In this document: in pieces, positions 14,501 through 25,130 of the stretch
Position numbering within the stretch: the stretch's first letter is position 1
Layout: each line of letters opens with the position of its first letter
DNA from: Taeniopygia guttata
Lineage: Eukaryota > Chordata > Aves > Passeriformes > Estrildidae
Direction: 5' to 3'
Length of the DNA stretch: 64,000 bases
Assembly (NCBI RefSeq): GCF_048771995.1
Contig: NC_133030.1
Location: 42,222,001 to 42,286,000, forward strand
Translations under genes and position numbers: made by a program
The notes under the pieces: generated by a model
Databases searched by the model: none
Seen by the model: the letters and a program-made list of their open reading frames with translations, nothing else
What the model was told of the DNA's origin: nothing

Positions 14501-17500
14501 GCTGTTTTGTATGTTGAACTTTGGACAGAGAGATTTCTTCTCTCTGTAGACACCAGCATTCTCCTTTCCAGCAGTTCTCCTGGGCTGAAGCTGCAGTTTG
14601 GCAAGCAGCTGTGCTAGTTAGGACTCAGGGCACTGCGTGGAGGCTAGAGCTTCATTCAAAAATCTTTGCTTGGAAGCACCTTTCAAAAGAGCTGGTGGTC
14701 CAAAGATGCAGTAGTGTCATGGCCCTAATGTGCACTTGGAGAATGGAAGAGATGTGGGGACTCTACAGGGCTGAGGAGTCTTCAGAATCTGAAATGGCTG
14801 GGAGAATCAGCACTTCCAAGCCCAAGATTAATTGCTTCGCAAACAGTTCTGCTTTCATTCCTAAGTGCTATTCTTTGTGATTGTCTGATTTGTTTGAATT
14901 CTGTTCTGAGGCTTATGTCCTACCCAGCACTTTGCTGCATGAGTGCTGTCTTTCCTTGCCTGAGCAAATTTAGGTTGGATATTAACAGAATATCTTTTTC
15001 TTTCCAAGTAGTAAGATCTTTGGGCAGCTTTCTAGTGAGAACAGGGAGAGCAAAATTCCAATTGGTTTCAAGATTGAGCCTGGTTGGTTTATGAAGGGAA
15101 TTATATAAGTTAGTCCTTACGGCTGGATTTAGTGATTTGGTGTCTCTTCTAGTTCTACCTTTCCGGGAGACAACTATGCTTAAAATTCACTTGAAGAAGG
15201 GAAAATTATCCTCCAGGTTCAAATATTCTGCATTAAAAATGAAAAATGGAGCAGAGGAGATTGAAAACTGGTTCTTGCCTAGCAGCAGGCAGGCTGCAGA
15301 GCCAGGTCAAGAAAGGAGGTTGGATTGTGGAAAGAAACAAAATTGCTCTAGTTCAGTGTAGAGATGTGGCTTGGGGAGGGCCAGGCAGTTGTGAGTGATG
15401 AGGCCAGGCAGGAGGGCCACGTGCATCACTGGAGTACGGGTGCAGGCCTGTGAGATATTGGAAGAGGAGAAGGAAGAGAGTTGCTTCTGTTCCTTTCCTG
15501 CACATGCCGAATCTGGCTCTTTTGCTTATCACTGAACTTATCCTTTCTGCAATGAGTAACTGACTAAGGCTCCTTGTGCTGCTCCATTAATCTGTGGCTT
15601 TCCATTAACAGGCAGGTGCTTGTACCCGGGGGACCACCGTGCTGACTGCCAGAGATTCCTGGCACCGGGTACTACAGAGTTAAGCAGCCAGGCTGGAGTG
15701 TGCAAACAAACAGTGAGACCTGTACTAACAGCCCTGCTTTGTGTTAGTGGGAAGCACAGGCTCCAACTTCTTCCGATTTCTCACCTGTCCAGACTGGTAC
15801 AGAAAGAAAATGCCTCTTGGAGTTTCAGAGAAAACCACACCTATTTACAGTGGATTCCCCAGGGCCTTCCTGTGGGGTATTAACTCTTCAGCCCCAGGCC
15901 CACAGTCTGCCTTTGGTAGGAAGAATTCCCAAATATCCCTGGGGAAGTCAGCCCTTCTACCTCCACTGCAGGGATTTCTCCTGCTTGTCCTCAGGGCATT
16001 GGCCCATCCACTCCCTAGAGCAAGTCCCAAGAGCAATTTCTGCTTTCTCCCATCTGTACAGTTATCTCTGTCCTTTGCCTAGCTGTATACTGGGGCTCTC
16101 TCTGTGTGAACTGGGCTTCCCGACCCAGCTCCTTCTCCCAGAAAGCAGAACTTGCTCTTCTGTGTTTGGGTTGGACCTGTGATCGTGTCTCTGTGTTTGT
16201 CTCAAACCCCACCAAGTTTCCCTGAGATACCAGCTCATCCCTCCCCCTTGAAATATCCATGCTTTCTTCAGATTTCTTCCTGGTCTCACTGTTTGCTTTC
16301 CCTCCTTTCCCTGGTTTCTGAGTTTTCTCGGAAGGAATCCCGTGCTCTGGCCTCCTCAGGCTGGAGTGTTGTGTTGTTGTTTTTCCTTTCGTCGCTATGG
16401 GCAGGGATTTTGAGTACTGAGCCAAGGAGAGGGAGGGAAGATGAGAGGCAGTGAAAGAAGGAGGGAGTACAAGCCTGGGGGGGGAAAGAAGAAAATCCAA
16501 AAAGTGAGAAAAAGTGTTCAGGGCAGCAGGGTAAGGAAGAGATGGTGGAGAAATGAAATGGGGAAGGAGGATAGGGGGCACTGAGGAGAGAATGAGTTTT
16601 GGATGAATATCAGGAGATCTTTTTCGTTGGTTCTTTTAGTAATAATCCTATTGCCATAGACAAAGATATCCAGAAGAAGGCAAGGAGCCCCCACTTCTCC
16701 CTGCCCTCTAGGACACAAGGCACGAGAAATCCTTCAGAAAATGATCATTTAAGTCTAAAGCAGCCAGTAGGTGCACAGGCTGCATATGTTAGATGTGATT
16801 CTGGCAGGTAGGGAGAGAATGCTAAGCATAAAGACCCAGTAAAAATTATAGGATCTTCATTCAGCCTGTTGAAAGTAGGAAGCCTGTGAGAGGACTGACA
16901 TGTTTCAGGAACAGGGAAGAAAATAGAGTAGCTTAAGGAAGCTTAAGACACTGCAGAGAAGCTAAGTAATTCCTACACCTAAAAGAAAAAGAGACAAATC
17001 TCCCTAACAGTGCTTCTCAGTTGCTACAGAGAAGGCACCTTCAGGCAGTGGGAACTTCTAAGAGCAAGGCTGGTGTCTTAAAAGACAACAGTCCACAGCA
17101 CTGGGCACAAGCACCTGCAGAGCAGAGTGCTAGAGAATGACAGCTGTGTGCAGCAATGGGGTAGGGCAGACAGAGCTGAGGAATTGCAGACTTAGGTCTT
17201 ATTTCCATCCCAGGTAAATTGCTGGATGCTCATTACAGATCTGCAGGCCCCCATGTACCTGACTGGCTATATTGCAGCGAGAAATTTATGGTTCACTTTC
17301 TCTGCTAAGGAAAATCATACTCCTGGAGCTGCTAGAAGTGATGGAGTGTTTCCTGCTGTAGGAAATAACAGCAGAACATGGGTTTTCCGAAAGGTATGAG
17401 CACTGTCTTTCACAAGAGCTTCTTGACAAGGCTAAGTGGCCACAAGGTGATTTGTGCTGGCACTGCTGAAATACTGCAGAGGAGAAACTGTGAGCTCTGA

Positions 17501-17942
17501 AGGCTCAGAGCAGTCTGCCTCCGGGAGCCATGCAAGGGTGGCTTTATAATAGAAAAGAAACTAATTCAGGCAATAGTGAGTCTGGGATAGACCTCCAACT
17601 GGAACACTCTGCCAGCTTCTCATCACCCATGCTGGGAAAAATAGGGGAAATAAGGCAGATAAAGACAGTTACTAAAGAGATGAAACTTCTTCCACATGAG
17701 CAGGGCCTACAAGGAACACAATGTCAGTTTACAGAGAAGATAAATGGGGAAGGGATATGAATTAGATAGAACTGTAACTTTTTAAGGAGACATATAGATT
17801 TCAAATGTCTAACTGACAAAGATAAGAAAGAAATTCCTTTTTGAAGAGGTTATTCCACAACTGTCCAACATAAAAATTATTTAACTTAAGGATCTAGCAC
17901 AGTCAGAGACAAACTCTTGCACAATATTTTCCAGCCCCAGTA

Positions 17943-18005
17943 TCTAATCTAATCTAATCTAATCTAATCTAATCTAATCTAATCTAATCTAATCTAATCT
18001 AATCT
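17943..18005. repeat. (TCTAA)n pentanucleotide microsatellite
   Basis: An uninterrupted pentanucleotide array of about 12.6 perfect units. The absence of interruptions suggests it is young or still mutating in length, so it is likely to be polymorphic. No gene or retroelement tail is recognisable next to it. Confidence 0.97.
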
Positions 18006-21000
18006 GTCCTATTTTTATAAACAAGCAATGTGGGGATCAATCAGCCCATCAGCCTGTGTGGCACTGTCTGATGAGTGTGGTAGTAATCACTCAGACCTTA
18101 GCCCTGCCACCAGCCCAGACACAGCTGCTTTTCCTCAGTGACTGAGGGGCAATTCACCATCCTCTCACTCCTACTGCTTGTGTGATTTTTATTTTCTCAG
18201 CCCAATTCCAAAAATTGGAAGTGGAAGTAAGGTATTTTTTAAAATAAGACTAGAAATTAGTTAGGGCTTCATGAAGGAAACAGTTAAATCAGAACTGAGC
18301 TGTGGCCAAGAGGGTGGTGTGACATGTAGCCAGAGGAGGCCAAATGGCAGCTATGTCTTGTCTTGTATCACCACCATTCTCTCCTGCAGGGCGAAACTCT
18401 TTCTTGCTGCAGATAGGTATTGTACTGTGGCTTACACAAGTTTGAATGTACAGGTCCTAGGTCACATCCTTCAGTGAATGGATTTCAGAATTGGCCATCA
18501 GGATTGCATACTAATACTGAAGACAAAGATCAGGGAAAAGGGTAGCAGATTCGTGAGGATTTGGGTGGTAAAAGTGGATGGGTAACAGATGAAATGCACT
18601 GTTTCATATAGCAAATGTTGGATGGCAATTGTGCAAGCAAGCAGCAGGTCTGAGGAATCCCAGTTAGGCAGAGCCACAGCACAGCTCTCTCAGCCCCAGT
18701 GGATGGGAGGGAATCATTAATCCTGTCAGCCTGCACTGAGAGGTAATGCCAGAGAGAATTTTACATGTAGGACATCAATGTGGCTTTGTACCTGCCAGGT
18801 ATGTCCCACATGCGTGTTGTTGGGCTAGTCAGCCCTGAAGAGACTGCAGAAAGGTGAACTGGAATGGCTAACATCCTGATTAGACTTAGAATATTGATTA
18901 ATTTCAAGCACATAGAGCTGTGCTTGGTCATGCAACCGAGATGTTTAGGTCTAGTGTATCATTTGCTTTCTTGGCCAAGAATATCTCAGGGAGGTTACTG
19001 TGAGCTCATCACTACTGACAGTGGCATCAGGAGGGTGGCAGAGGGCAAGAAAAGGACTGCCATTGCTGGGGTCTTGAATATGCTCAGTGCATATTCAAGT
19101 GGACAGGGCACATTAAATATCAAGGACACTCAGGAGCCTTGCCCATGCTGTGGCTCTTGTTGCTGTGTTCAGACAGGGCTGTAACAGGTTTCGGAAAGAA
19201 ACCTGCCAAGAGGGACCAGTACTGACTCTGCTTCCCCTGGCCACCTTCAGAAGACACGGGCCTGCCCCAGGGCAGTGTCCACTCCTGCTGTGAGAGGGCC
19301 ATCAGACAATCCAGAAAAGGGCTGGAAGAACAAGGGCGGTTGTGGAGCTGTTTTGGGTGTCCTGGCCTAAGCCCAAATCCAGCCAACGAGCAGCACAGCT
19401 CATCTGTGTAGAAAAGGCAGAGGAATGCACGCTGGCTGGTGAAAAGCAAAGACTTTTCCTGAGGACTGAGAGCAACTCCTTTGCAGTCAAACTTCTGCGC
19501 TGGTGCAGCTCTGTTTTGCTCTAGAGCTCTCTCTGTTCCTGATAACTTTCTGGCCCCATGTTGTGTTGTGGGAGCTGTGTTTCCAGATCCATGAGCCTTC
19601 ACCTTCCACACACTTTATTTTGGACAAAAATATGCAAATCATCCCTTTCATCTGAAGAGAAAGCCATCTGCCAAGCAGCAAGGTACTGACAGCTTTTTCT
19701 GTTCTGTGCAGTGGAACTTCTGCTTTTTTTCTCAACAGCTCCTGTCTCCCTTGCAAATGCTGCCATTCACATTTGATTAATTTGTCTTTGTCAGCACATG
19801 TTTCCACCGCAGTGGCAAGACTGACCAGCCCTGGTAGGGCCAGACGTGTTTATCTGCATCATTCAGCAAACAGCCTGTTGTAGGTGACTTTTTTGTTCAC
19901 TTTTACCCACTGAAGCCACGAATTCTCAATTAATTGTTACGTCTTTTCTAGCCAAAATGAAACTATCTGAAAAGTAAACATATTTGATGTTTACATGAGG
20001 CAAAACCCAACTTGGGAAAAGAACAGTTCAAGCACAGGCTGCTGCAAGAGCAAGGAAAATTCCCCTGTGAGACAAGAGTTCCCAAGTCAAGGAAGAATGA
20101 TGCAAGTTTGTCCCTTTAAACATCTGCGTAAGCACTGTCCCAGGCAAGAATTGCTCCCCTGGAATGAGCTCTTCAATAGTTAAGTAAGTCCCAGTTAGGA
20201 CTAACTTGCATTATTATAATAATGGAGGCTCAGCTGCCTCCAGGACCTGCAGTGGGGAAGCAGGAAAGGAAATAAATTCTAGGCTGATGGGCTCTCCTTC
20301 CCATTTCCCAGCCTCCTTCAGCACAGCCTTGAAATCAGTGCACTGCAAACGTGCTGCAAGTGCTGGTCTTTCACAGACTGGTGGATGTTGCATCCCTGCT
20401 CCCATCCTGTAGAGGCTGTCTGAGAGAGAAAGGGCCAAAACTCAAGGCTGGGGCAATAGATGTCTGTGTTGCAATGAGATCTGCCCACCAGTGAAAGGGA
20501 AATGAAAAAGGCAAAAATGGTGGAAGACAGAGCAGGGAGAGCTCTCTTTCTTCCAACCCCCTGCAAAGAAGGGGAAATGGCACTTTCCCACCTTCCCTAG
20601 GGTAGAGAAAAGCGGCAGGAGGAATTATGTGCTGGACTGGACCTTGCTCAGTCAGGACATCAGCCTCTTCTGAAATCCCTCTGGTTTGTCCTCTTTCCTT
20701 CCCTCAGGATGCAGCAGTTGTGAGGAACCTGCCATGCCCTGAAGGCAACTCATCTGATTTGCTAGAGAGATGTTGTTTGTCAATCCCATTGGGATACCTG
20801 CAGCTTAAGGCAATAGAAAAGTCTGTCCTATCTGATGCAGGAAGGAATGCATATGGAAAAAATATATCGTGGCTGATATTTCTCCTTTCCCCCAAAGATG
20901 AGGTGCCAAGATTAAGGAAATATTGGGGTTGTATGCAAAAGTGTACAAAAAATATTCTGCCTCTCTGAAAGTGAAACAAACAAAAGAACAGCAGCATGAG

Positions 21001-22079
21001 AAGATCAGTAATGTGCAGCATCCTGCCAAGCCAATATGTTACCTATTTCTGTAGGACGGCTTGGGCAGATTATATCCTACATAGAACACAGCATTTCTGA
21101 TCCCATATTCTTGCTCAGTCCCAGATCTTTCCAACCAAATTCTCTTGCTGAGGTACAGATGAAGAGGACAAGGCTGGAAGTACTGATGGCAAAACCTTGT
21201 AGATGATGAATAATGTGAATCCTTAGTTGTGAAAAGAAATTAAATTGGTGAATGCTGAAAAGAAGCAATGACTGACAAGTCAGTGGAAGGAAAACAAGGT
21301 AGAGTGGATGGAGCCTCTCTGTGGTGTTAGGGGGGTCAGAGAGGTGACACTGTCACTTAGATGGGTAGTGCTGCTCAGCCTGGTGGTTTTGCTAACTACT
21401 CTTAAAGTGTTGTCTTTCCGAAGGAAAAGGAGCCTTTCTGTCCTGAAATGCCTTCGGAGCAGCAGCCCTGGAGCACCCAGTACCTATGGCAGATCCAGCA
21501 TGATTCTCCAGTTGTGCAAAGCTTTGCTTCCCTGGAAGAGTTTGGCTAATGCAGCTGGGAAAAGGCCAATGTTAGAGAAAAAGAGGAAAGAAAAACACAA
21601 ATCAGTTATCAGGAAGGCCCCAGTCTGTCATCTGCTCCGTGTTCCCCATCTGACATCAAGGTGCTAGAACACTGGGCACCATGAGTGTACCTGTGCTTCT
21701 GGCAACGTCCCTCCCTGATGTCCCATTGATGATTAGGAAATAAAACAGCTGGAAAGAGGTGCTTTGAACCCCTCTGCTTTCTCCTGGTTACCCTCCAGGC
21801 CAGTCAAGGGAGTGGTGGAGCTGGGGCTGACAGCCCTTGGCCCTTGTATGAGGGAGACCAGACCATGTTGTGTGAGGCATGAGCAGGCCATGCTGGAGGA
21901 GGGATGAGACGAGAAGGTTCTTGCCTCCCACGGGACCGTGTAGTGACCCTGCAGCCTTCCCTGCCCCTTCCCTGCCTTGGCTGCCTTGGGTGAGGTGTGC
22001 TTGATGCTGGGGAGCACTGGATGCTCTCTCTGGCCCTTTGCCTCCTTCTTCCCAGGCTCAGGGCTGAGGAGCGGAGGCT
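18006..22079. other. intergenic DNA between the microsatellite and the JDP2 CpG island
   Basis: No coding exon, RNA gene or clear repeat is recognisable. Open frames are short and without domains. CpG density is low until roughly 22.05 kb, where the composition changes abruptly into the CpG island. Confidence 0.6.
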
Positions 22080-22576
22080 CTGCACAGATCGGGCTAGCTC
22101 GGGCTGTGGCGACACCGGGCCGTGTCGCCGCGGCTGCCCGGGACGGTGTCCGGGCGAGCGCCGGGGGACGAGAGCGACGTGAAGGGAAGCGGAGAGTGTG
22201 CGGAGGGGCGCATACAGGAGCGTGGGGAAGACACGCACCCGGTCGGGGTGCGAGGTGCCGGGGAGCCGTGGTGCGGAGGGGTCAAGCGGTGCCGGAGCGT
22301 GCCGGGTATCCGGCTGCGAGGGCAGAGGGTTGCCGAGGGGTGGCGGGTGCGGAGTCCCGGGGTGCAGGATGCGGAGACGCCGGGCCGTGAGGTGTGGGAT
22401 GCCTGGCTATGGGTTGCGGGATGCCGAGGTGCGGGATGTCGGGGTGCCCCGGCTGGTCCCACCCCTGCGCGGCGCTCCCCGCCCCGCGGCCCCGCTCCCC
22501 CGCCCTCCCTGACGTGTGGCGCTGGCAGCCCGGCCGGTTCCGCATTCCCGACCCCTCCCCGCAGCCCAGGGGCCGC

Positions 22577-22583
22577 TATATAA
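22577..22583 (+). promoter_or_regulatory. JDP2: TATA box, candidate JDP2 core promoter
   Basis: TATATAA sits in a GC-rich context inside the CpG island. A start site would be expected about 25-30 bp downstream, near 22605. A GC box lies about 90 bp upstream and a TGACGTG half-CRE about 60 bp upstream. A TGATGCAA motif (22591-22598), matching the core of the C/EBP-ATF response element, lies between the TATA box and the predicted start. A TATA box inside a CpG island is typical of inducible immediate-early genes. Confidence 0.6.
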
Positions 22584-22604
22584 CCGGGGCTGATGCAACC
22601 CACC

Positions 22605-23215
22605 CCGCCGCCTGCCACAGCCTGCGGGAGGCGCGCACCGGGGCGGCGGGCGGTGGCGGGCCGAGGCGCCCCGGCGGCGGCCGGCACCGACATCGGCACC
22701 CGGCGGGGCCCGGGGGTCGGGGCAGCGGCGGAGGCGGCGGGGCTGAGCCTGCAGCCCGCGCCCGGCCCCTACGGCCGGGCCCCGCGGGCACCCCGGCAGC
22801 CCGGTCGCCCTGCACGGTGGGTATGGGCTCGGGCGGGGGACGTGCCGAGCGGGCCGGGACTGCGGCAGGGGCGGGCGGCGGCGCGGGGCTCCGCGGGGGT
22901 GGCGGACAGCGGCGACGGGGGCTGGAGCGGGGGGCGCCCGGAGGAGCATCCCGTCTCCCGCGGCAGCGGGCAGGGTGCTGCTGTCCGGGCGGTCGGGCGC
23001 GCCGCGGCGGTGCCGGGAGAGCCTCCGCGGGGCGGGCACGGCCGCACGGGCGGCTCAGAGCCGGCTGCTGCCCCCGCACCCGGCGACGCGCGGGGCTGGG
23101 GGTGCCTGGCTCGGGGCTGCTGCTGCACTGAGGAGCTGCGGGGCGGCGGGGGCCGCCTCCCCCCGCCTTTCGGCCGCCGCCGCCGCCTCGCTTCACCTGC
23201 CGGCTGGGCGCGCAG
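22605..23215 (+). other. JDP2: candidate non-coding first exon of JDP2
   Basis: The start is estimated from the TATA box and is uncertain by tens of bases. The end is set by a near-perfect donor (CGCAG then GTGAGG, GT at 23216-23217). The sequence is GC-rich and would be a 5' UTR exon spliced to the acceptor at 33902-33903, 23 bases before the JDP2 start codon. An alternative earlier donor (GTGGGT) exists near 22816. The exon is inferred from signals alone. Confidence 0.45.
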
Positions 23216-25059
23216 GTGAGGGGCGCGGGCTCCCCGCGGCTCCGGGCCGGGCCGGGCGCGCTGCTTGTCGCCAGCCGTGTCTCCAGCCCGGGAGGCCCGG
23301 GGAAGGAAAGGGGCCCTGGAGGTGCCCCCGCCGCGCGGTCCCAAGTCCGCTTTAGCAGTCAGGCATGGAGTTGAATGGAAGTTGCATTCTTTTGCACGCT
23401 CTGCTCCAGGAGGCACTTTTCTTTTTTCCATGGAAGGGAAATAGGTTTGAGAGCAAATTGGGGGAAAGGGAGAAATACCAGGGGAGCAAGAGCCACATTA
23501 TGTTTCCATTTTCCTTTAATGAAGGCCCTGTGGAGGTGTATTTGAAAACACAGGGTCTCCTATGCCTTCAAGGAGGGTGAGAACACTGCGCTGGCTGGTT
23601 CCAGGGCCATATGCAGCGTATGGTGGCCAATGAAACAGGGCCTGGCTCGTTCTCTTGCTTGTCTTGGCAGCCTGCTCCATGGCTTGCATTACCAGCCCTG
23701 GAACACAACCACTGCCAAACTGTGAGTGTGTGTGCATGTGTGTGTGCTTGGACTCCAAGAGCTCAGCAGAAGCAAATGCTTCTGTAGCTCAGACCAGGAT
23801 TTTTTAGCTAGTTTTGGGAAAACTTGCATAAAAATCTATGTGTGGAGGCTCTTGACAGAATCTGCCCTGGGAATTTGTTGCTAAAAGCTTGTGTGAGGGC
23901 ATCTGTGAATGCTAGTCTTCGGAGTTTGGATTCTTAGTATGAGTCCTCGTGATTTAAAAATGCAAAAACCTGCCCATCTAGGCGATGAGTGCATGGGTGC
24001 AGGAGCTGCCATCCACACCATTACTGCGTCATCCAGCAGTTGGTTGCCCCTGGTGTCTGGGGAATTAACAAAATCTGCTGAATTAGTGTTTAGGTTATTG
24101 CCTCTGCTTCCTCATTGAGACTCTTATGGATACTTTCCATGCATCTTCACAGCTGAGTATTTCCCTCCTGACAGGATGCAAAGGTCTCTGTGCTACATTC
24201 CTTGCCAAGGAAGAGTAAATGTTCCCTCAGACCTCTTGCCTCCTCCTGCCCTGTCCATCTGAGCAATGTGTCCAACTGCTCAGGAGCACTGAGCATCTGT
24301 TCTGTGGTCTCCTTCCCTGTGCTAGTGTTTGCTACTTCAGCTGCATTGCCTGGGCCAGGTACTTGGCAGCATGCAATGACTTGAATGTGAAGCTGTAAGA
24401 GGCTCTTTTCAGTGCAGTGGCTGTTCGTAGTGGGCCTGGCCCCAAGAGCAAGGGGGGCAGAGCCATGGTGAGGCATGGAACCCCTTGCCAGCATGTGTGT
24501 GTGTGTGTCCTGCAGTGCCAGTGCAGCAAGGAGGGGGCACTGCAAACCTGATGCCATCTGTCTTTGGCTGCATTTCTCAGTTGCTTGGACTGTCCAGAGT
24601 ATCAATCCAAACATTGCAGGCTATTTTAACATGCAGCTGGAGGGCTGAAGGCACATACAGGCCTCTGAGCTGAGCAGTGCTTTTGCAAACTAGCCAGAGC
24701 TGGTCTTTATATGGATTAGAGGTCTTTGTGGATGACTCTGGTATTAAGGACATAATGTTTGAGGAGTTTGTAGGGGGCATGGGGGCTGTCATCTCTGAAG
24801 CCATCCTTGACCCCTGAGGGCAGAACTTTGCGCTGGAGCAGGATTGTCTTCTTGAAGAAGATTCTAGCCCTGACCACATGTGTTTATGGAGGGTCCTGGG
24901 TAATTTCAACAAGTCAGTTGTTGGACTGCAGCTCAGACACTGAGGTTTTTCTCAGATCATATTCTTTCCTTCTCAAGCCCCTTTGAGCTCCTTCAGGTAT
25001 GAATAGGATAGCTTTTACCTTCCTGCTCTGTACTGCTGTCCAGTGGGTGGTGCAACCTC

Positions 25060-25130
25060 AAATAATTAATTGCAATCTTAATAATACTTTGATAATTAAT
25101 GGCATTTATTTGCAGTTATTGCAATTAACT
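25060..25130. promoter_or_regulatory. AT-rich motif cluster, possible intronic enhancer
   Basis: The self-complementary octamer ATTGCAAT occurs twice (25069-25076 and 25118-25125). The homeodomain core TAATTA also occurs twice (25063-25068 and 25093-25098). All lie within about 65 bp, roughly 1.9 kb downstream of the JDP2 CpG island and inside inferred intron 1. Octamers of this kind resemble C/EBP half-site pairs. Enhancer function is an inference; an AT-rich stretch can generate such words by chance. Confidence 0.3.

Larger units (their letters stand above)
1..17942. other. intergenic DNA left of JDP2, no gene recognised
   Basis: I see no exon, RNA gene or recognisable transposon with a clear boundary here. 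All open frames are short (the longest is 188 codons, on the minus strand at 16015-16581), lack recognisable domains and have no supporting splice context. The stretch is CpG-poor and of mixed composition. It contains a T-rich tract near 983-1040, a run of nine G at 3082-3090 and an A/C-rich tract at 11371-11541. In other vertebrates the interval left of JDP2 separates it from FOS. That this stretch is that interval is inferred from synteny; no FOS exon is present. Confidence 0.6.
22080..23345 (+). promoter_or_regulatory. JDP2: CpG island at the presumed JDP2 promoter
   Basis: About 1.27 kb of strongly GC- and CpG-rich sequence starts and ends abruptly against CpG-poor flanks. It contains a GC box (CCCCGCCCC, 22477-22485), a CRE-like half-site TGACGTG at 22510-22516, a TATA box at 22577 and a consensus splice donor at 23216. 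It lies about 10.7 kb upstream of the first JDP2 coding exon on the same strand, which fits the usual vertebrate layout of a non-coding first exon. Assignment to JDP2 is inferred from position and orientation; no transcript evidence is available. Long open frames through the island are by-products of its composition. Confidence 0.8.

Noticed and set aside
16015..16581. 188-codon minus-strand open frame left of JDP2
   Set aside because: Low-complexity Ser/Pro/Lys-rich composition and no homology I recognise; ordinary for this length of sequence.
17943..18005. Tandem array considered as a CRISPR or telomere-like array
   Set aside because: The unit is five bases with no spacers, and TCTAA is not the vertebrate telomere repeat. 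It is a microsatellite.
22394..23219. Several 200-245 codon frames on both strands in the JDP2 CpG island
   Set aside because: They overlap in many frames at once, are Gly/Ala/Arg/Pro-rich with no domain, and cross the predicted TATA box and donor. This is composition, not coding.
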